Shown here in pieces: positions 16,898-24,235 of a DNA stretch of 64,000 bases; position 1 is the stretch's first letter; each line of letters begins with the position of its first letter. Under the pieces are notes generated by a model. That model worked only from the letters and a program-made list of their open reading frames with translations, had not been told where the DNA came from and did not search any database. Made by a program: the position numbers and the translations under genes. Origin of the DNA: Parapedobacter sp. SGR-10 (GTDB lineage: Bacteria; Bacteroidota; Bacteroidia; Sphingobacteriales; Sphingobacteriaceae); the NCBI RefSeq assembly GCF_011030405.1, contig NZ_JAAJTJ010000003.1, forward strand, positions 124,001-188,000, in the 5' to 3' direction.

Positions 16898-18118
16898 ATG
16901 GTAAGAAAACAGTCTGACAAGGTATGGCTATTGGTTTTTGTAGCCTCTTTGGGATATTTTGTGGATATCTATGATCTGATCATCTTTTCGATCGTACGTG
17001 TGCAGTCTTTTAGGGATATTGGCGTGCCGGAGGAGCTGATGCGAACGAGAGGGGAGTATGTGCTGAATATGCAGATGGGCGGTTTGTTGATCGGAGGGGT
17101 AGTATGGGGTGTTATTGCGGATAAGTTTGGCCGATTGAGAGTATTGTTTGGCTCTATTTTGCTGTATTCTCTAGCTAATATCTATAATGGTTTTGTACAG
17201 GATGTGACAACTTATGGGGTCGTCCGTTTTATAGCGGGTATAGGTCTCGCCGGTGAATTGGGTGCGGGGATCACCTTGGTCAGCGAGACTATGGGCAGGG
17301 GAAAGCGTGGCTACGGAACGATGATCGTGGCGGGTGTAGGGGTGTTAGGGGCCATTCTGGCCTACTATATCTCCGAATGGTTTGATTGGCGGACAGCTTA
17401 TTTTGTAGGAGGGGGTATGGGCTTGCTGTTATTGCTGTTGCGGATAGGTACATTTGAATCTGGCCTGTTTCACAAAGCGACGGAACAGCAGGTGGCCAAG
17501 GGTAGTCTGGCTATGCTTTTTTCAGATCGAAAGCGGGTATTACGGTATGTCTACTGTTTATGTATCGGCCTACCCATTTGGTTTGTGGTAGGAGTATTGG
17601 TCACGCAGGCTCCGGAAATAGGCAAGGCCTTGGGAGCGGAGACTGTGCTCAGTGCAGGCAAGGGAGTTATGTTTACCTATTTGGGGATTTCGTTGGGTGA
17701 TTTCTTTGCAGGTTTGTTGGCACAATGGCTTAAGTCCAGGAAAAAGGTTGTGTTCTTGTGTCAAGTGATGATCATTGTCTCGTCGGTGTGGTATCTGACA
17801 AGTCAAGGGATAACCGAGGCTCAATTCAATTGGTTGGCCTTTTTTATGGGATTTGGGGTGGGGTATTGGGCTACTTTCGTAACCATTGCGGCAGAGCAGT
17901 TCGGTACCAATTTGCGTGCGACGGTGGCGACTACTGCCCCTAACTTTGTCCGAGGTGCATTGATCCCATCGACCTTGCTCTACGGGTATTTTGTACAGCA
18001 GTGGGGAATCATTGCGGCAGCTATGGTGACGTTGCTTTTGTTGACGGCAATAGCTGTTTTTGCATTGACACAACTTGAAGAAAGTTTTGATAAAGACTTG
18101 AATTATTTGGAAGAATAA
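16898..18118 (+). CDS. Major facilitator superfamily transporter
   Basis: Inner-membrane transporter of 406 residues with 12 hydrophobic segments. The N-terminal half has the loop GGVVWGVIADKFGRLRVLFGS, the classic MFS GxxxDRxGRR-type motif between helices 2 and 3, and GIGLAGELGAGITLVSETM in helices 4 and 5. The C-terminal half keeps FWVGYWATFVTIAAEQFGTNLRA-like features typical of sugar and organic-acid/proton symporters (for example the GFGVGYWATF segment). The substrate is unknown. The promoter must lie in the 154-base divergent gap shared with the SCO operon. Confidence 0.9.
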   Translation: MVRKQSDKVWLLVFVASLGYFVDIYDLIIFSIVRVQSFRDIGVPEELMRTRGEYVLNMQMGGLLIGGVVWGVIADKFGRLRVLFGSILLYSLANIYNGFVQDVTTYGVVRFIAGIGLAGELGAGITLVSETMGRGKRGYGTMIVAGVGVLGAILAYYISEWFDWRTAYFVGGGMGLLLLLLRIGTFESGLFHKATEQQVAKGSLAMLFSDRKRVLRYVYCLCIGLPIWFVVGVLVTQAPEIGKALGAETVLSAGKGVMFTYLGISLGDFFAGLLAQWLKSRKKVVFLCQVMIIVSSVWYLTSQGITEAQFNWLAFFMGFGVGYWATFVTIAAEQFGTNLRATVATTAPNFVRGALIPSTLLYGYFVQQWGIIAAAMVTLLLLTAIAVFALTQLEESFDKDLNYLEE

Positions 18119-18154
18119 AATTAGACTGTGAAATTAGCATGAATTTTGCGTCGT

Positions 18155-18216
18155 TATAAATAAAGTGACGAAGGTGATGGTGGTTACGATGGTTAACTCA
18201 CATAACTTTAAAAAGA
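18155..18216. repeat. Degenerate 9-base tandem repeat (single block)
   Basis: Blocks such as GGTGATGGT and GGTTACGAT recur every nine bases, bounded by AAATAAAGTGAC and ATAACTTTAAA. The reverse complement is clearly related to both blocks at 45887-46050. Confidence 0.6.
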
Positions 18217-18218
18217 AA

Positions 18219-18224
18219 AGGAGG
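18219..18224 (+). promoter_or_regulatory. Shine-Dalgarno sequence AGGAGG
   Basis: AGGAGG lies nine bases before the ATG at 18234. True Shine-Dalgarno sites are rare in this phylum, and this one fixes the start of the small gene at 18234 and not at 18165. Confidence 0.7.
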
Positions 18225-18233
18225 TGCTTTACT

Positions 18234-18365
18234 ATGGATATGAACAAATATAAAAGAGACTATAAGTATAGGAGTACGGAGGGTGCTGAAAGTGGAAAAT
18301 GGCTGAAATGGCTGATTATTCTATTGGGGATAGCCGTTGCACTGTTAGCTTATTTTTTGAAATAA
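18234..18365 (+). CDS. Small single-pass membrane protein (43 residues)
   Basis: The start at 18234 is chosen by the AGGAGG site; a longer frame from 18165 would translate the repeat block upstream. The protein has a basic, polar N-terminus (MDMNKYKRDYKYRSTEGAESGK) and a C-terminal membrane helix WLKWLIILLGIAVALLAYFLK that ends at the terminus, so it is a tail-anchored type. Function unknown. A perfect hairpin lies four bases past the stop. The strong ribosome site suggests abundant synthesis. Confidence 0.65.
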   Translation: MDMNKYKRDYKYRSTEGAESGKWLKWLIILLGIAVALLAYFLK

Positions 18366-18368
18366 AAT

Positions 18369-18397
18369 TTAAGGCGAATCGGAGAGAAACGCCTTAA
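18369..18397 (+). terminator. Hairpin after the 43-residue protein gene
   Basis: Perfect eight-base arms TTAAGGCG/CGCCTTAA around 13 bases, directly after the stop. It lacks a T run, so it may be a weak terminator or an mRNA-stabilising end. Confidence 0.55.
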
Positions 18398-18578
18398 AAT
18401 CACACTAACTATTAATATAAAAAAGACCTATGGAACTAGGTGCTTTATCGATTCTAAGGTAAATATTAATTTTGATATTTCAAAAAAATATTTGAAAATT
18501 AATAAAGCGAGAAATTTTTCCCGATATCCAAATGGTTTTGTATGTGCTTTGTCCGGATAGATCTTCTATGATATACCA

Positions 18579-18608
18579 AAGCCCACCCCTTAATCGAGGG
18601 ATAGGCTT
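18579..18608. terminator. Hairpin downstream of the DUF4890-like gene
   Basis: Imperfect hairpin with AAGCC/GGCTT outer arms and a CCCT/AGGG inner pairing, 29 bases past the minus-strand gene's end. The rest of the 18398-18636 gap is AT-rich and shows no gene. Confidence 0.4.
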
Positions 18609-18636
18609 GGCACAAACATGTAAAACTACACTAACA

Positions 18637-19122
18637 CTAACTATTGGAATTTTCTGTATCTGTGGATTTATCTTTTAAGTGCTTTCGTATTGGACGTTCC
18701 CCATTCTTTTTCCCCTTAAATTTATGCTCTTTGTTTTGCATTCTTTTTTCTGATTTTTCAGCTAGAATTTTTTGCTGCTCAGGAGTCAAAAGATTTTTGA
18801 AACGTTCGCGATCAGCCTTCATTTGGTTGCGTAAGGCTTCTCGGCCCTTTTTTTGGATCTCAGCTCTTTCCTTGAACTTATTGGCTTGATCTAGGTTATA
18901 AGCATATACTTCCTTACGCTGAGCATCAGAGAATTTCAATTCCTTGTCCAAGCGTTCGGTCCGGATTTTGGCAATTTCTTCGGGTGATTTTTTCTCAAAG
19001 TGAGTTTGTGCTGCTCTGTTGCGGTGTTTTCCGTCTCTCTTTTGGATGGAAGTACTGTCTTGGGCAGAAGCGAGGAAACCTAGTCCTGCAAATAATACTG
19101 CGAATGATAATATCTTTTTCAT
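18637..19122 (-). CDS. Secreted DUF4890/Spy-like charged helical protein
   Basis: Periplasmic protein of 161 residues with a clear signal peptide (MKKILSFAVLFAGLGFLASA then QDS). The mature part is helical and very rich in Lys, Arg, Glu and Gln. It has KSPEEIAKIRTERLDKELKFSDAQRKEVYAYNLDQANK followed by FKNLLTPEQQKILAEK, an LTxxQ-type motif as in Spy/CpxP stress chaperones and Bacteroidota DUF4890 proteins. The C-terminus is a basic tail. A role in envelope stress is inference from this resemblance. Monocistronic. Confidence 0.7.
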   Translation of the reverse strand: MKKILSFAVLFAGLGFLASAQDSTSIQKRDGKHRNRAAQTHFEKKSPEEIAKIRTERLDKELKFSDAQRKEVYAYNLDQANKFKERAEIQKKGREALRNQMKADRERFKNLLTPEQQKILAEKSEKRMQNKEHKFKGKKNGERPIRKHLKDKSTDTENSNS

Positions 19123-19300
19123 GTGATCTCGTTTTTTTAGTTGATGAACAATTAATTATGTAATAAACAGCCTGTTTATCTTTATAGATGTAGAAGCAAT
19201 GGAAACGTTTAATGTTGCGATGTTAAAATTTGTTAAAGGATTATAGTGTACGATAAAACAAAATCTGAAAAAATACGTTTATAATATATCCAATTATAAA

Positions 19301-19308
19301 AAAGGAGG
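19301..19308 (+). promoter_or_regulatory. Shine-Dalgarno sequence of the DoxX gene
   Basis: AAAGGAGG ends five bases before the ATG at 19314. It is the second near-perfect Shine-Dalgarno site within 1.1 kb, in a phylum that mostly lacks them. Confidence 0.7.
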
Positions 19309-19313
19309 TTGTT

Positions 19314-19760
19314 ATGAACCTTGTAAAACGTATCGAACATTGGGGAGACACACATCACAGTCATTGGCTCTCGATTGTACGGATTGCATTGGGTATATTA
19401 CTCTTTGCACGAGGAATTAGTTTTGTGATGGACAACCAGACTGTTGCCCGTCTTATTGAGTCTACCGGTTTTGGGCTATCTTTGGTTTCGGCAGTACACT
19501 ATGTCGTGTTTGCACATGTGGTAGGCGGCTTGTTTATTTTGTTGGGATTCCAGACCAGACTGGCGGCAATCATACAATTGCCCATACTTTTTGTAGCTGT
19601 ATTTTTTGTCAATATCACTAAAGGGTTCAGCTACCTTAATTCAGAGCTTTGGTTGTCTATTCTGGTGCTGTTTCTGCTGATCTTGTTTTCTGTAGTGGGA
19701 TCGGGCACGTACTCACTGGATAATATGATGAACAAGCCTGGATATAGAAGGCGTATTTAA
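19314..19760 (+). CDS. DoxX-family integral membrane protein
   Basis: Membrane protein of 148 residues with four hydrophobic helices. The first helix region WLSIVRIALGILLFARGISF and the central HVVGGLFILLGFQTRLAAIIQLPIL are typical of the DoxX/DUF417-like family. Members range from quinone-linked subunits to proteins of unknown role; no cofactor motif is visible. It has a strong Shine-Dalgarno sequence and is followed by a long hairpin repeat in the convergent gap. Confidence 0.85.
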   Translation: MNLVKRIEHWGDTHHSHWLSIVRIALGILLFARGISFVMDNQTVARLIESTGFGLSLVSAVHYVVFAHVVGGLFILLGFQTRLAAIIQLPILFVAVFFVNITKGFSYLNSELWLSILVLFLLILFSVVGSGTYSLDNMMNKPGYRRRI

Positions 19761-19772
19761 ATTTGGTGCGGA

Positions 19773-19942
19773 GGCTGTCTAAAAAAGGTCTGGCAATTCA
19801 TATAATCGTCATTTCTAACGAAGAGAGAAATCTATGGGTGAATTAAAATTAACTAATTTTCAACAAGTTGAAAAACTGCTTAACCATAGATTTCTCCTCG
19901 TACCTCGTCGAAATGACGGTATGATTGGTTTTTAAGACAGCC
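19773..19942. repeat. Family A dispersed hairpin repeat, copy 1
   Basis: Core arms 19807-19837 and 19884-19918 (CGTCATTT...AAATCTATGG against CCATAGATTT...AAATGACG) form a long imperfect stem. Outer ends GGCTGTCT (19773-19780) and AGACAGCC (19935-19942) add a second inverted pair seen only in this copy. It sits between convergent doxX and the Zn-ribbon gene. Confidence 0.85.
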
Positions 19943-19951
19943 CCTTTTGCT

Positions 19952-20314
19952 TTATTTTTCCAATTTATTTTTGACGATCAGGTATTGATTCGATTCCAAA
20001 GGCAAATAACCATATTCGTAAATGAATAGATAAGTTTGTCCTTTGCTCGTATGGAGGTGGTGTGTGTGATACTCAAAATTGAAGCCTTTTTTTCTAAGCG
20101 CCTCTCCCTGTATCTTCGTCATTTTTTCATTGCCCAGAACCTCTTCGAGAATGCGACTATTTTTTCTCAGCGCATTGTTGATCTTACGGGTCAAGTTATT
20201 GTGATCACTGTTCCGGCGGTTGTTGTAGGCATTTCTACAGGCATCGTCACAAAAACGCTTATCCGAGCGTCCTTTGATGGGATTTTCGCATTCTAAACAA
20301 ACTTTATCTTCCAT
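19952..20314 (-). CDS. Zn-ribbon protein of DUF2116 type
   Basis: Protein of 120 residues. The N-terminus has a four-cysteine zinc site, CLECENPIKGRSDKRFCDDAC, of the CxxC-CxxxC kind seen in DUF2116 proteins, followed by RNAYNNRRN, a basic helix. The middle is helical (KINNALRKNSRILEEVLG) and the C-terminal half looks like a small beta domain (FNFEYHTHHLHTSKGQTYLFIYEYGYLPL). A nucleic-acid-binding role is plausible but unproven. Its start is ten bases from a perfect 16-base palindrome, a likely operator. Confidence 0.75.
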   Translation of the reverse strand: MEDKVCLECENPIKGRSDKRFCDDACRNAYNNRRNSDHNNLTRKINNALRKNSRILEEVLGNEKMTKIQGEALRKKGFNFEYHTHHLHTSKGQTYLFIYEYGYLPLESNQYLIVKNKLEK

Positions 20315-20324
20315 AACTATCCGA

Positions 20325-20340
20325 TTGTAAACGTTTACAA
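20325..20340. promoter_or_regulatory. Perfect 16-base palindromic operator (LacI-family style)
   Basis: TTGTAAACGTTTACAA lies between the divergent Zn-ribbon and ssb genes. It fits the general TGWAANCGNTWNCA pattern of LacI-family regulators. A second palindrome TAGTCGACTA follows at 20348-20357, within a degenerate direct repeat of about 21 bases. Confidence 0.6.
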
Positions 20341-20480
20341 ATGGTTATAGTCGACTACAAATGTTTAATAACCGACTAAACTTTTGAAGTGTGTGCAACT
20401 TTGTTTCAGCAAATAGCTCTAGGGCTTTTGTTGTTTAGGTTAAATTAACAAAATTTTTTAAATTATTAAATTTTTCAGAC

Positions 20481-20852
20481 ATGAATGCTTTAATTAATCA
20501 AGTTCAATTAATTGGACGCTTAGGTGCCGATGCGGAAATCAAAACAACAGCTCAAGGAACAAAATTGTCGACTTTGCGTCTTGCGACAAATGAGAAGACC
20601 AAACGCAGTAATGGCGAATGGAAGGAAACTACCCAATGGCATCAGTGCGTTGTATGGGGTTCACTGAACAACGTCGTAGAGAAATTTGGCAAAAAAGGAA
20701 ATCAACTGATGGTTTGTGGCTCCTTGAATTATCGGATCTATACCGATTCGGAGGGGATCAAGCGGACCATCCCCGAAATAAAGGTAAATGAGATCCTCGT
20801 GTTGAAAAACCATTATGCCGAAAGCGCTTCTTCTGTAGTGGAGAGTGCATAA
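20481..20852 (+). CDS. ssb: Single-stranded DNA-binding protein, short form
   Basis: OB-fold protein of 123 residues that binds single-stranded DNA. It has NQVQLIGRLGADAEIKT, FKLATNEK-like LRLATNEKTKRSNGEWKETTQWHQCVVWG, and LNNVVEKFGKKGNQLMVCGSLNYRIYTDSEG, the full SSB core. The usual long linker and acidic C-terminal tip (DDDIPF type) are missing; it ends SASSVVESA. It may therefore be a secondary SSB that does not recruit repair partners, with a longer SSB elsewhere. A strong bidirectional terminator follows. Confidence 0.93.
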   Translation: MNALINQVQLIGRLGADAEIKTTAQGTKLSTLRLATNEKTKRSNGEWKETTQWHQCVVWGSLNNVVEKFGKKGNQLMVCGSLNYRIYTDSEGIKRTIPEIKVNEILVLKNHYAESASSVVESA

Positions 20853-20992
20853 GAGGTGCCGTTGTATCTTCTGTATGATTTTGGACATAATTAGAAGATT
20901 CATTAGAACATTGAATCAAGAGAGCCGACTAAAGGATTGTCTTACTCATGTTCGTTGCCCTAAAAGTGTGCAGATACTATGCGCATAATCAA

Positions 20993-21032
20993 AAAAGCCC
21001 TTCCTTGATATTGAAATCAAGGAAGGGCTTTT
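20993..21032. terminator. Strong bidirectional terminator between ssb and alkaline phosphatase
   Basis: Perfect 17-base arms (20993-21009 and 21016-21032) with A and T runs on the outside and a six-base loop serve both convergent genes. Confidence 0.9.
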
Positions 21033-21052
21033 CTGTATTGCTTGTCACAATG

Positions 21053-22465
21053 TTACAGGCTCAGTCCTGCAGCTTCGGCTATTTTCTTGGGAATATCCGT
21101 GTTTTCCATTTTATGACTGAATCTTTCTGCTCCCGAGCCAATAGCAAAAACGGGAACTGCAGCTGCAGAATGACCCTTAGTACCCCATGTCAATGATGCC
21201 AGGCGATTGAGCAGTGCTATGCTCTGGGATGCAATCTTGTCGTCGTTGGCATAAAGTGTTTTCTGCGTTAACTTTTCCTTGTTTACGAAATTGGCCAGAT
21301 AAGTTTCGTATATAGGTTTAGCATCTTTCTCGGATACTTTGATGTCTTTCCAGAGACCGAGGTTGTCCGCTAGTAAATTTTTAACTTCCTCCCAGGTAGC
21401 ATCGGGTTTAGATTCCCGTAGATTGGCTATCAATGTAGACAGTTCAGCTTGGGACATCTTTTGGTTTTGCAGGATTTTTGTGTTCAACTTCGAACCTTTG
21501 TTGCCGATGGTCAACCCACCTGTTTCGTGGTCGGCTGTAATGACGATCAGGGTTTCGTCAGGGTGTTGTTTATAGAATTCGTAAGCTACTCTGACAGATT
21601 CGTTAAAGTCCAATACTTCGTGTAAGGTTGTAGCGGCATCGTTTGCATGGCTGCACCAGTCTATCTTTCCTCCCTCAACCATTAAGAAAAATCCATTTTT
21701 ATTGTTTGCGGAAAGAGATTCTATAGCAGCAGAAGTGATGTCTGCTAGCTTCATTTCATTATCCTTACGGTCGATGGCAAAGGGGAGAGATTGTGATGCA
21801 GAACCGTCTACATTGGTCAATACCAGTTTTCGACTTTTATCGTTTTGTTTTTTGAATTCGTCATATCCTTTTACGATTTTGTATCCGGCCTGCTCCAATT
21901 GTGGGTATATGGATGGTGCGTCTTTCTTATCAAAAGTTGTGTTGGGTTTTAGAAAACCCGATCCGGCAAAAAAATCGAAGTTGGATTTGATAAGGTCTTG
22001 CACTATTTCGTAATACATGCTTCTGGAGGCCTGTCTTGCATAAAAAGAGGCGGGTGTAGCGTGGTCTATGCTTACACTGGTCGTGATACCTACCTTCATG
22101 CCTTTTTCTTTTGCCGAATAAGCAATACTTTTATAAGGTACAGTTGCCGTACTATCCATACCTATAACACCGTTTTTGGTTTTTTTACCTACGGCCAGAG
22201 CAGTTCCACCTGCGGCTGAATCTGTAATACCATGTGATAAGGAATACGTGGTGGCAAACGAAGAATAGGGGAATTGGGAAAAGACCAACGGTACTATCCC
22301 GTTTTGTCCTTGAAGATGGGCTTGGTACACTTCGGCCAGATTGACGTGGTTGAGTCCCATTCCGTCACCGATCATGTAAAAGATATATTTGGCTTGTTGG
22401 CTGAAAGCAAAGGAAGCTTGTGCAACAAGAAAAATAAAAAGGAAACTAATTTTTCTTATCATCAT
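21053..22465 (-). CDS. Alkaline phosphatase, PhoA family
   Basis: Secreted metal-dependent phosphomonoesterase of 470 residues. The signal peptide is about residues 1-22 (ending FAFSQQ). The metal-binding start is FYMIGDGMGLNHVN, the nucleophile is Ser83 in ITDSAAGGTALAVG, and the later metal ligands are visible in EGGKIDWCSHAND and VITADHETGGL; the C-terminal His is in TKGHSAAAVPVFAIGSGAERF. All key residues are present. It releases phosphate in the periplasm or outside. No Pho box was identified in its 5' region. Confidence 0.95.
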   Translation of the reverse strand: MMIRKISFLFIFLVAQASFAFSQQAKYIFYMIGDGMGLNHVNLAEVYQAHLQGQNGIVPLVFSQFPYSSFATTYSLSHGITDSAAGGTALAVGKKTKNGVIGMDSTATVPYKSIAYSAKEKGMKVGITTSVSIDHATPASFYARQASRSMYYEIVQDLIKSNFDFFAGSGFLKPNTTFDKKDAPSIYPQLEQAGYKIVKGYDEFKKQNDKSRKLVLTNVDGSASQSLPFAIDRKDNEMKLADITSAAIESLSANNKNGFFLMVEGGKIDWCSHANDAATTLHEVLDFNESVRVAYEFYKQHPDETLIVITADHETGGLTIGNKGSKLNTKILQNQKMSQAELSTLIANLRESKPDATWEEVKNLLADNLGLWKDIKVSEKDAKPIYETYLANFVNKEKLTQKTLYANDDKIASQSIALLNRLASLTWGTKGHSAAAVPVFAIGSGAERFSHKMENTDIPKKIAEAAGLSL

Positions 22466-22647
22466 TATGTTTAATTGTATTTAGTATTAAATCGATCAAA
22501 TATACACCATTCGTATGAACTAAATATTAAAAAGGCATTAGAAAATACTAAACAGTGTTGTCACTTTTTTGTTGTTGGAAGTCTCTAGGCGGGTTTGATA
22601 AGGGGGGAGATGGATGGGGGGCTAAATTGTTATACACTGGATATTTG

Positions 22648-22655
22648 TACTTTTG
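22648..22655 (+). promoter_or_regulatory. -7 box for the 99-residue protein gene
   Basis: TACTTTTG (TAnnTTTG) with a TTG at 22627-22629, spacer 18 bases, 31 bases before the start codon at 22687. Confidence 0.5.
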
Positions 22656-22686
22656 TTTTTCTATTTGTGTGTATCGGTAAATATTT

Positions 22687-22986
22687 ATGTTTGATAAGAC
22701 AGTTTTAAAAAGAGATTTTGACAAATATGTGCTTGATTTTTATCAGGTGCACAAACGTTTTACGTTTGAGGAGTTTGGTGATTTTGCGACGACTTTGTTG
22801 AATTATTATGTCAATGCGCAGATCATCGATCCGCAAGACAAAATGGAAGCTGCTTATTATTTGACCACTTTGTACAATAGGGGGATAGGCAACAGAATAA
22901 CCGAGCAGGATATGTCAACAATCGCTCGTGTCATTGCCCAAGACCACTCGTTGGATATGCGGATACTAGGTAAGATCTTAGGTTGA
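22687..22986 (+). CDS. Hypothetical helical protein (99 residues)
   Basis: Not recognised. The protein is acidic-basic mixed and mostly helical by eye: MFDKTVLKRDFDKYVLDFYQVHKRFTFEEF opening, then FATTLLNYYVNAQIIDPQDKMEAAYYLTTLYNRG, and ends MRILGKILG. There is no signal peptide or membrane segment, so it is likely cytoplasmic. It has its own promoter and stops eight bases before the end of the convergent lipocalin gene. Confidence 0.7.
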   Translation: MFDKTVLKRDFDKYVLDFYQVHKRFTFEEFGDFATTLLNYYVNAQIIDPQDKMEAAYYLTTLYNRGIGNRITEQDMSTIARVIAQDHSLDMRILGKILG

Positions 22987-22994
22987 TAGTTCTT

Positions 22995-23537
22995 CTAAAT
23001 ATCTTCCTGTATAGTCCATACAAGATCTTGTGTGTGATAGCCTGATTTTTCGGCATAATCCATATACATCTTTTTTATTTCATAGGGGATGCTTTTTTGA
23101 CGGGACAGTATCCACATGTAATCGAGATTTTCCCCAAAGACAAGTGCATATTGATAGTCCTCACCCACATGCATGATGTTGTATCCGGCGTAGAATGGTC
23201 CAAAAAAAGAGACTTTCAAAGCTCCGATATTGGGTTCTGCTATCATTTTGGCTTTGCCTATACTTTGTTTGGGTTTATTGTTCTTTATTTTCACGCCTTG
23301 ATTATTTACCCTGATTGTACCATCTTCGTTCTTTGTGTATTCAGCGGTTACATTCTTTAGTCCTTTTTCCCAAAAAAAGTCCATACGGGCGATTTCGTAC
23401 CATTTGCCGAGATACTTTTCCAGATCGAAGTCCTGTATCACAGGTAGATCTGATTTTACAGGTTTCCAAATGTTGTAGATGACTGCCCCGGCAGCAGTAG
23501 CCGTCAAAAGTAGTAAGGATTTTTTCTTGTCCATCAT
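22995..23537 (-). CDS. Lipocalin (Blc type)
   Basis: Bacterial lipocalin of 180 residues. An N-terminal hydrophobic stretch (LLLLTATAAGAVIYNIW) acts as a membrane anchor or signal but carries no Cys lipobox. The hallmark motifs are present: DFDLEKYLGKWYEIARMDFFWEKGL (GxW) near residue 45, KVSFFGPFYAGYNIMHVGEDYQYALV in the middle and LWILSRQ-type YMWILSRQKSIP later. Blc proteins bind lysophospholipids or fatty acids. ATG codons at 23537 and 23534 are both possible starts. Confidence 0.93.
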   Translation of the reverse strand: MMDKKKSLLLLTATAAGAVIYNIWKPVKSDLPVIQDFDLEKYLGKWYEIARMDFFWEKGLKNVTAEYTKNEDGTIRVNNQGVKIKNNKPKQSIGKAKMIAEPNIGALKVSFFGPFYAGYNIMHVGEDYQYALVFGENLDYMWILSRQKSIPYEIKKMYMDYAEKSGYHTQDLVWTIQEDI

Positions 23538-23590
23538 TATACGCTTTACATTTTAACAGAATATATCCATAAAAGTTTAGCCAAAGTATA

Positions 23591-23598
23591 TAGTTTTG
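23591..23598 (+). promoter_or_regulatory. -7 box before the DUF4268 gene
   Basis: TAGTTTTG (TAnnTTTG) overlaps the GTG codon at 23598, which would put the transcription start inside a GTG-started gene. On the other strand TATACTTTG at 23582-23590 is placed as a near -7 box for the lipocalin gene. Confidence 0.45.
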
Positions 23599-23612
23599 TG
23601 AAAAAAGTAGGT

Positions 23613-24074
23613 TTGTACACAAAAGAAGAAGCCAAACGGCTGAAAGAAAAATTTTGGACGACATTCGGGCAGTATATGTCTGTAGTTCCTTCGGCAGACG
23701 GGGAAAAGGTCAATTGGGTAAACTATAAAACAGGGGTCAAATATCTTTTCTTTCGAATGGATGCGGATAATAAAACCGCCCGGATTTCTATTGAAATTGC
23801 TCACCCTGACGATGGGATCCGCCATTTGATGTATGAACAGTTTCTTGAACTGCGAATCGTATTCGAAAGTTTTTCAGATGCGGAATGGCTCTGGTATGAG
23901 GATCATTCCGATGACTATGACAAGGTGACGTCCCGAATTGTCTCACAGATTGAAAAAGTCAGTATTTTCAATACGGGTGATTGGCCGGATCTGATCTCGT
24001 TTTTTAAGTCAAGGATTGTTGAGCTGGATGGTTTCTGGTCTATGGCCAGATATTCTTTTGATATTTTTAAATAA
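23613..24074 (+). CDS. DUF4268 domain protein, probably TTG-started
   Basis: Protein of 153 residues if started at TTG 23613 (MYTKEEAKRLKEKFWTTFGQYMS). This start matches the usual beginning of DUF4268 proteins, whereas GTG at 23598 would add five residues and overlaps the -7 box. Core segments are VNWVNYKTGVKYLFFRMDADNKTARISIEI and LWYEDHSDDYDKVTSRI, ending WPDLISFFKSRIVELDGFW. DUF4268 also occurs as a C-terminal part of larger nuclease-like proteins; the stand-alone form has no known function. Confidence 0.8.
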   Translation: MYTKEEAKRLKEKFWTTFGQYMSVVPSADGEKVNWVNYKTGVKYLFFRMDADNKTARISIEIAHPDDGIRHLMYEQFLELRIVFESFSDAEWLWYEDHSDDYDKVTSRIVSQIEKVSIFNTGDWPDLISFFKSRIVELDGFWSMARYSFDIFK

Positions 24075-24199
24075 AATAGAAGTTTTTAGTACCAGACCTG
24101 CACAAAGCATGAAAAAATGCACAACATTTTGTTTCTTCCTGGCAAAATAAAAGTAGAGCCGCTTAGACTAAAAAAACTTAGTCCCTTAGCAAATTAACA

Positions 24200-24231
24200 T
24201 TGCCGAATTCCGCGATGAATATGTAACTTTG
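24200..24231 (+). promoter_or_regulatory. Promoter of guaA, start codon four bases after the -7 box
   Basis: TTG at 24200-24202, 21-base spacer, TAACTTTG at 24224-24231, and the guaA ATG at 24236. Transcription would begin at or about the A of the ATG, so guaA mRNA is probably leaderless. Confidence 0.6.
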
Positions 24232-24235
24232 CGGC

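Noticed and set aside
24075-24235. Possible purine riboswitch before guaA
   Set aside because: The promoter sits directly at the start codon, so the upstream bases would not be in the mRNA, and no purine aptamer core was seen.
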